A stretch of 64,000 nt of DNA from Cordilura impudica (lineage: Eukaryota; Arthropoda; Insecta; Diptera; Scathophagidae): NCBI GenBank assembly GCA_963682025.1, contig OY821518.1, positions 146,198,731 through 146,262,730 of the forward strand. The letters are read 5' to 3'. Each line of letters starts with the position of its first letter. Within the stretch, counting starts at the first letter, position 1. A program made the position numbers and the translations under genes. Positions 58,603 to 64,000 of the stretch are shown here, piece after piece. Below the pieces are notes generated by a model. That model was not told where the DNA came from. It saw only the letters and a program-made list of their open reading frames with translations, and did no database searches.

Positions 58603-59250
58603 ATACGTATTCAATCGAACCCACAGCAAGGAAAACTATTAAATGACCAACGATATTTCACACGCTATATAGTTCTTCAAAAGATTTTAAATTGAAAAAC
58701 TGTTTTGCCAAATATTTCTTATCTGCTTTGATACTTATGTATACAATTTCTACAAACACAATCTTTTTTCACATGTACATATGTAACAATATAATTTTCA
58801 ATTTACTACTATATTAAAAGAAATATAATTTATTATAAATCTTTCGTGAATTTAAATTTAAACTGTTTTATTCATAATTTTTAAACGGGCGCCTAGGCGC
58901 CACACAATTAACTAGTTCGTAATATGAATGATATAAATAAATTTTATTGTTTCCTTTTGTAATATTTTTTCGAGTTTTATAAGCGGTAAAATTTTCTTGT
59001 AAATTTTTTGTTTTAAAAATGACAATTTTGGCGATTTAGTTTCCAAAATTGAGAGATTTTATTAGCAGCAGTGGTCGGCAACAAAGAAGAGAGAAAATTG
59101 TGTGTGGGTTTGTATAAAATGAGAAAGATTAAATTTTGTTTGTGTATTTCGGATAGCTTTGTATGGAGTGCTATGTGTGTGTATTATTTCAGCGTTACAG
59201 AATCAGTCAGTCAGTCAGTGAGTCAGGGATCAGCGGAAATATATATAAGA

Positions 59251-61063
59251 TAAAAAGAATAAGCAATATGTTACAATTGCAATACCTTTTTAACATTTCA
59301 GAAGCGAATTCTGCAAAATTTTTAGAAAACAATACAGAAGCTATTTATCCATTTTTTTTTATAGTTTTCGGACTCCAAATAATAGGCAAGTGAAATAAAA
59401 TGATCTATGAATGGTATCAATCCCAAATTGAGCTTTTCTGCATTCTCATTGTGGTGATAATGGTGCAGGTGTTTGAAGAACAATTGAAAACTATAATGTG
59501 AGAAAGACAAGCTTTAGCCTCTTCACACAGTAAAAAAAAAACATTTATTACAATGTTCTTGCACTGCAATCTTTAAAAAATTTACTTTTGAAATAAGAGC
59601 GGACAGCGTTTTAATTCAATCTCTAAATAGAGGCTTTGATGTTTTAACTGTTTTAAAATTTGTTAATAGTTTACTTATGATGCTCCATCGCGATCGCTGA
59701 TTTTAACACTTTGTGACATTCAAAGTTGTTATTTTGAAATTATTTGCAGCTGCATAAGTCACATACATAAGTACATTTTTCAGGCAAAGAACATTCGTAG
59801 ATTTTATAAAAAGGGAAGAGAACCCCGAAAAATAGAATTATAAAATTCAGTCAATTTTTCCGCTCTCATTGCATGACAAAACCTGCATCAATCAAATTTA
59901 ATTATTTTACATTCATTTGGTTTACAAATTTTGACAATTTTAATTTAGTCATCCAAATTCTAATATATTTTTTCATTTACGATTTGTATTTTTATTAGCA
60001 AAACAGTATTTAGAATATCGCATTCCATTCCGAAAATGAAATAAATTCTATAAGAGTATTTATATTGGTAAATAAACTAAAATGACACGTCGACTAAAAT
60101 GTGAAAATAAATTTCATTAGATGTTTCATACAAATGGACATCGCATTGTATAACAAACATATGAATTAATGAATACACAGTTTTAATATCATTCTATTCA
60201 CATAACATTGACCCATAATTAAATCAAACAATTTAAATAAAACATCTACAAATCCTGGAAAACACTTCAAAAATAATGCTGACAATTTTCTAATTCAATG
60301 CACTGATTATGTGAAAGCAAACGAAAACTTGGTAGACAATGTTATTTCAATATTTAGTGCTAATGCACGGTTCACTCAAAATCTGAATTCATTATGTTTA
60401 ATATCAATTTACATTTAAAAACAAAACGTTTATTATTATTGTACTTAGACTAGATTTTAAATCGGTTTTACGAGCAAATTTATTTCGACATTCTCCATGA
60501 AATTCTCATCATTTGATTTAAATTTAGATTTTGAGTGAATCTTCCTTAAGGTTCGTTAGTAGAACACGAGAAGATACCGTGTATGAACATTTGGTTACAA
60601 TGGCAGGAACAGAAGAATGAACGTAAAAAATAATATGAACAAATGAAATCACAACTATGAAGACAATTAACAAACCGGATTTGTAATAATAAATACGTAC
60701 TTGAACAGCATCTTGAGCACCATCTAATCGAACAGTATAAAATAATATAAATTCAAGTCTGTATGTGTATTCTAACACTCATCCTTTGTAATATTCGGGC
60801 TAAATGAATATCAAATAAACAAAAATATATGTGTATATGAAAGTACAATTAGAGTGGGTCGAACTGTTGTATCATAAAATGAAACATTGCGTAAAAGTTG
60901 CGCATTTTAAAGAGACATTGTAGCCAACGTCTTCGCTGGCTATCGAACATCGACTATCGAATGTCAAATTCGTATTATGAGCTGGCAGCCTGGCAATAAA
61001 GTGTTTTTACAGTGCATGTTTACACAAAAAAAAAAAAAAAAATTTAAAAATTAAATAAAGAAA
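59251..61063. other. No gene recognised
   Basis: AT-rich DNA. Frames such as 60524-60778 (minus) are short. On the minus strand a CAA/GTACGT splice-donor-like site at 60700 follows a short open stretch (LEFILFYTVRLDGAQDAVQ), too weak to call an exon. Near 60920-61000 a less AT-rich patch with TATCGAA and CAGCCTGGCAATAAAG precedes the Tc1-like fragment. Confidence 0.4.
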
Positions 61064-61330
61064 TTAGTACTTCGTATGGCCACCTTTCCCACCAATCTTC
61101 TTTATTATTGCGTTTTATTCCAATCCTCAAAAAGTATTTTTTCAGAACAGCTTTGTTTTTTTGTTTTAAATAAATCCACTAGTTTTCGACTGGGATTACG
61201 GCTAAAGTTGGGCCACGTGCTTGCAATACTTTGCTACAGTTGTATAGAAGACAAGACTTTAAGTATTATCTTGATAAAATTTGAAATTCGACTTTTCTAT
61301 CAGCATAGAACCAACATTTATCAGCGCTGT
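61064..61330 (-). pseudogene. Tc1-like transposase carboxy-terminal scrap
   Basis: The minus strand ends KKIGGKGGHTKY with TAA at 61064-61066, the usual Tc1-like carboxy end. Upstream in other frames: LLYNCSKVLQARGPTLAVIP and VEN (near 61245-61180), matching the family's block that leads to SPDLNPIENLW. A different copy from the one at 38981. Its upstream edge is cut by a short Helitron at 61356. Confidence 0.65.
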
Positions 61331-61355
61331 TAATTTGATAACACTTTAAAATATA

Positions 61356-61574
61356 TCTGTAATATTAATAGGCAAGCCGATGTGCACCATGTGGAACATT
61401 TTTTTTTTTTAGAAAACTGCATTTAAAGTTGCTACTAACACATACATAAATTTATTAAACTTTGTGTTGAATTGTGATAGGCTAAAATTGATTAGCATAC
61501 CTTTAGGCCCTTATAAAATTATTATTAATTTTCCTAGAATTTGCACTCGCATTTCGAGGTCTGGGTTTTGCTAG
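61356..61574 (+). mobile_element. Short non-autonomous Helitron, second family, copy 2
   Basis: Starts TCTGTAATATTAATAGGCAA after A (61355) and ends TGCACTCGCATTTCGAGGTC, then TGGGTTTTG and CTAG/T at 61571-61575. It matches 25635-25992 at the start, at ACTAACACATACATAAA, at GCATACCTTTAGG and at the hairpin, which is decayed here. A second GCTAGT lies 12 bp further (61582-61587). Confidence 0.65.
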
Positions 61575-61784
61575 TAAGCTCTGCTAGTAAGTATTATTCT
61601 GTTGTTCACAATAAAACGAATCTCTCCCACTCCCTTACTGGATATGCAGAATTATGCAGTTGAAATTATATATCGAGTTTCCATTGGCTTAACCGCATTC
61701 TCCTTACTCTATTGGGCCCAGCATTATAGTAAACAATGATTTTTCAATTCATCCCAGTAGTCATCAGACTTGTCAATGTGGTGA

Positions 61785-62065
61785 GTGTATAATGAGATTG
61801 TGCTGATGTTTGTAACTAGCAAACATATTTGACCTAGAAACACCGTTTCTTATACCCGTCAAGTCAAAATCAATTTCTAAGTCGATTTACCGATGTTCGC
61901 TCGACCATCTGTATGTCCGTCCTTCCGGCTGTGTATACCTGAAAACTTTGTAATAAAATTAAAGGTTCCAAATATGAATATATTTTGAAGAAATCGGTGA
62001 AATTGGTGAACATCGATGCATATTCACACTCAGCGGCGAAACAAATAACCCTTATCAGATTGTTC
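61785..62065 (-). repeat. Degraded DINE-like repeat, copy 8
   Basis: Recognisable words of the family in minus orientation: GATTGTGCTGATGTTTGTAA, CATATTTGACCTAGA, a broken GTCCGTCC tract near 61915-61925, and CAAATATGAATATATTTTGA. Ends lost; an old copy. Confidence 0.6.
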
Positions 62066-62640
62066 GAAACATTTTTTAGAACCTTTATAGACTTACACTG
62101 AAATTTTATATAAGAGGTTTTTTATTATTACAACTAATAACGGTAACATGATATTAGCTACTTGTAATGTTAAGATTTAAAAATGATAAGATGCAGAATT
62201 TGTTTTATGGACTTTAGCCTATTGCAAATATGTGAGGCTCACACGATCTTAAAATGTTAATTTGCTCCATATTTTGTATGTTCCGTGTATATGAATTAAA
62301 AGAGATCTAAATGGGTACCAGTGCATACCAATAAGCCAGATCGATGTATTTAAAAAATATATCGGAATGGTGTTTTATATAAGGACTACATAAATATGAT
62401 CTAACTCTCTTCACATTATGATAAGTGATAATTTAAAAAGATATAAATTAAAAATTCAGAACACTCTGCTATCGACAAGGGTGCCATCTATTTTTGTATA
62501 TTAAAAAATAAAATAAAAAATAACCGCACTAAGCTCCTTTACTCTTTTGACGGATTAAGTAAATAGTTGTAATTGATCAAAACTAAAGAATATCCCGTAA
62601 AAAAGCCCGCTTCTCTTTTTTTAAAAAACGAAGGAGTATT
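62066..62640. other. No gene recognised
   Basis: AT-rich spacer with no frame or repeat that I can support. Confidence 0.4.
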
Positions 62641-62689
62641 TTGTAATTAAAGTTTCAATCAAATAATATTTGATAATTTGACTTATGAA

Positions 62690-62850
62690 TCGCTATCATT
62701 TTTTAAAGTCTTTTGCATGTCGATGGTACAAAATTTTCAGTTCTCCCCACAAGGGGAAATCGACGGACTAGTTATCAAAGTCATCCATCTTGGATCTATG
62801 GACATTCAAAAAGTAGATGAAATACTGATTCTGATTCTTCTCGTCAATAC
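62690..62850 (-). pseudogene. Possible LINE ORF2 carboxy-terminal scrap
   Basis: On the minus strand a short stretch reads EESESVFHLLFECP (near 62845-62803), resembling the H..C part of the carboxy-terminal knuckle of I/R1-type LINEs; compare TESPDHILGDC at about 32575 in the LINE above. Only this motif supports it. Confidence 0.25.
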
Positions 62851-62966
62851 AACTCCCGATATAGTCTCTAATTTCAACATAAACTTACATAGTAGATATA
62901 ATTTCCCTTTTTCATACTGAGGAAGTTCTTGTGTTATTCTTATAGACTAATAGGCTCCACGAAAAG

Positions 62967-63185
62967 CCCCCCAATGAAATAACCCCAGGAAATAACCCTT
63001 AATGAAATAAACCCCAAGGAAAACGAAATAACACCCAAAAACAGTGAATGAAATAACATCCAAAAATAAATGAAAAAACCCCAAAACGAAAACGAAACAG
63101 CCCCCAATATTTGGGAGTTATTTCATATGAAATAACACCCAATGATGAAAATGAAATAACCTCCAATGAAATAAATCCCATCAGA
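62967..63185. repeat. Degenerate minisatellite, AATGAAATAACMCCCA unit
   Basis: About ten copies of a 15-22 bp unit based on GAAATAACACCCAA with variable spacers. One inverted pair (GGGAGTTATTTCATATGAAATAAC, split: GGGAGTTATTTCAT / ATGAAATAACACCC near 63112-63139) forms a hairpin. The 63-codon minus frame here is repeat translation. Confidence 0.65.
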
Positions 63186-63733
63186 AACAAAAATTAAATT
63201 ATACCAAAAATTCATAAAAGGGTCAGTTTCACCAAGAATTTCATGAAGTCAACATGGACCAAAAGCAAAGTCGCAAAATTATTGAAATGAATCGCGTGGA
63301 GGCCCGCAGGCGTCTTCTTCATAAAAGGGTTATATGCAACTTCTAAAGTGTGCCAGCATTCATAATCAATTTTTTTTTTTGTGAAGGAACATACAAAGCT
63401 CGTTTAATAGTGACTACTTTTGGTTTTGTGAATGGACTAAGTCCAGTGCAGTTATTTTCCCCTATACGATGGAGGTTATTTGAGATCAGCCACCAACGAG
63501 CTATCCTAAAACTTTACGAATAGTTTGAAAATGCAACTCATGGGAGACATTATTAGAGTTACAATGTTATAGAGAAGGCAGTAATTTTCTGTAATGAAGA
63601 TGTGAAGAAGTATGGACAAAGAATTGTTTAATATTTCCAATATATTTATTTTTGAAACAAAATGGTTGCTCATGAATTCAAGATGGAGAAAATATACGTT
63701 GTATGTAATATTACATGGATTAGATTTTACTTC
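63186..63733. other. No gene recognised
   Basis: A less AT-rich patch (GAATCGCGTGGAGGCCCGCA near 63290) but no supported frame. It may be the 3' flank of the RING-finger frame to the right. Confidence 0.35.
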
Positions 63734-63998
63734 TTAAATAAAAACTTGGATAACGTCGTCTACTGCAGCACGACAAATAGGGCAATTATATGTTTGGAGT
63801 CCACTCGTTACATATTTTCAAATGCTTACAGGGTATAAGAACTGTATTAGCCTCCACTACCAAACAAACAACGCACAAGTTTCTTTGAGTAGGTTCCTGC
63901 GGCGGTTCAGAAATATTTATATCATCATCTTCAACCTGAATATACTATATGGCTTCGAATAAATCTTCGTCCGGTTCCATGCCAGTACATATATCATT
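63734..63998 (-). pseudogene. RING-finger (C3HC4-type) protein end, frameshifted, continuing off the window
   Basis: Minus strand. PDEDLFEAI, then acidic EDDDINISEPPQEPTQRN, then LCVVCLVVEANTVLIPCKHL and KICNE (C..C, C.H and C of the RING) at about 63915-63825. After a shift the second half reads GLQTYNCPICRAAVDDVIQV plus FI, TAA at 63734. The spacing fits IAP/MULAN-like RING domains that end a few residues after CPICR. A small deletion at the junction removes the sixth zinc ligand. It could be a decayed host gene, a retrocopy or a transposon-carried RING; the rest lies right of the window. Confidence 0.55.
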
Positions 63999-64000
63999 CT

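Larger units (their letters stand above)
51367..58915 (+). mobile_element. Composite Helitron E, inserted in D and carrying a Transib
   Basis: Starts TCTTATATATATTTACGCTG at 51367 after A (51366) and ends CTAG at 58912-58915 followed by T, with the perfect hairpin GGCGCCTAGGCGCC and ACACAATTAA before it. The second 5' terminus TC lies at 54568. The MITE is at 53689-54334. Helicase remnant in two parts, 54638-54719 and 58444-58602, separated by the Transib. Without the Transib the element is about 3.82 kb, the same size as its host copy D. Confidence 0.85.
54568..58915 (+). mobile_element. Inner short Helitron unit of E (about 619 bp without the Transib)
   Basis: TCTTAAATATATTAACGCTG follows A, then GATCCCTGACTCACTGAC, a helicase tail, the GGCGCCTAGGCGCC hairpin and CTAG/T. 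Equivalent units are 20758-21370 and 47925-48527. It is complete at both ends, so it is a non-autonomous Helitron in its own right as well as the 3' part of the composite. Confidence 0.75.
47925..59250 (-). mobile_element. Composite Helitron D (outermost of a three-level nest)
   Basis: Minus strand. 3' end CTAG at 47928-47925 after ACACAATCGA and the hairpin region GGGCGCCTAGGCGTC (one change from the perfect palindrome). Inner 5' terminus TC at 48527-48526. Outer 5' terminus at 59250 (TCTTATATATATTTCCGCTG, preceded by A on that strand). It is split at 51366/58916 by composite Helitron E: removing E joins AATGCTGTAATA to TTCGTAATATGAATG, matching the uninterrupted sequence at 23962-23990 apart from three bases, with no duplication, as Helitrons insert between A and T. 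Without the insert it is about 3.78 kb. Confidence 0.85.

Noticed and set aside
60701..60758. Possible small exon on the minus strand with a GTACGT donor
   Set aside because: The acceptor lacks a pyrimidine tract and the 19 residues match nothing I know; likely chance.

Overview
The window is gene-poor, AT-rich animal DNA made almost entirely of nested, decayed transposable elements. No convincing host protein-coding gene, rRNA or tRNA was found. The organism is most likely a higher dipteran (Brachycera, plausibly a calyptrate fly such as a blow fly). This is inferred from the DINE-1/mini-me-like Helentron repeats with (GGAC)n tracts, their CAAGTAAG start and TATACCC/GGGTATA subterminal repeats, together with BEL/Pao, jockey/CR1-type and I/LOA-type LINEs, piggyBac, pogo, Tc1, Helitron and Transib remains. 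The species cannot be fixed from sequence alone.

Layout, left to right. 1-5105: a minus-strand large Helitron fragment (5' end at 4883) cut by DINE-like copies. 5.8-6.6 kb: a decayed LINE reverse transcriptase (minus). 7.1-8.8 kb: a BEL/Pao integrase scrap between arrays built on a GAATGTAATTC motif. 10.0-10.8 kb: a full DINE-like copy. 12.6-20.65 kb: a LINE ORF1 remnant, a pogo/Tigger element (13280-15954, TA target) and a piggyBac element (15998-20649, TTAA target) whose tail is split by a 5'-truncated LINE with a (TAA)n tail. 20758-24320: a full-length composite Helitron (minus). 24.3-26.0 kb: a LINE fragment with a second, short Helitron family. 26332-29071: a composite Helitron (plus). 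29.1-34.2 kb: two LINEs in opposite orientations, the first cut by a 580-bp inverted-repeat element. 37.1-37.9 kb: a GC-rich island with a 33-bp tandem repeat and a TATA box. 38.98-42.5 kb: a Tc1-like pseudogene split by a DNA transposon with long inverted repeats and a transposase I cannot assign. 43.7-45.8 kb: a decayed Transib-like (RAG1-like) transposase. 47925-59250: a three-level nest. 61-64 kb: Tc1 and Helitron scraps, a minisatellite and a broken RING-finger frame.

The strongest discovery is the 47925-59250 nest. A minus-strand composite Helitron is cut at an A/T dinucleotide by a plus-strand copy of the same family. That copy is cut inside its helicase remnant by a 3.7-kb Transib with CACTGTG/CACAGTG termini, which resemble the V(D)J recombination-signal heptamer, and an exact CGCCG 5-bp duplication. 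Each composite Helitron has two 5' termini and one 3' terminus, as expected if an upstream Helitron end was joined with a downstream Helitron and captured about 3 kb between them. Nearly all coding regions are broken, so the locus reads as heterochromatin, a large intron or a piRNA-cluster-like TE graveyard; that last reading is inference.
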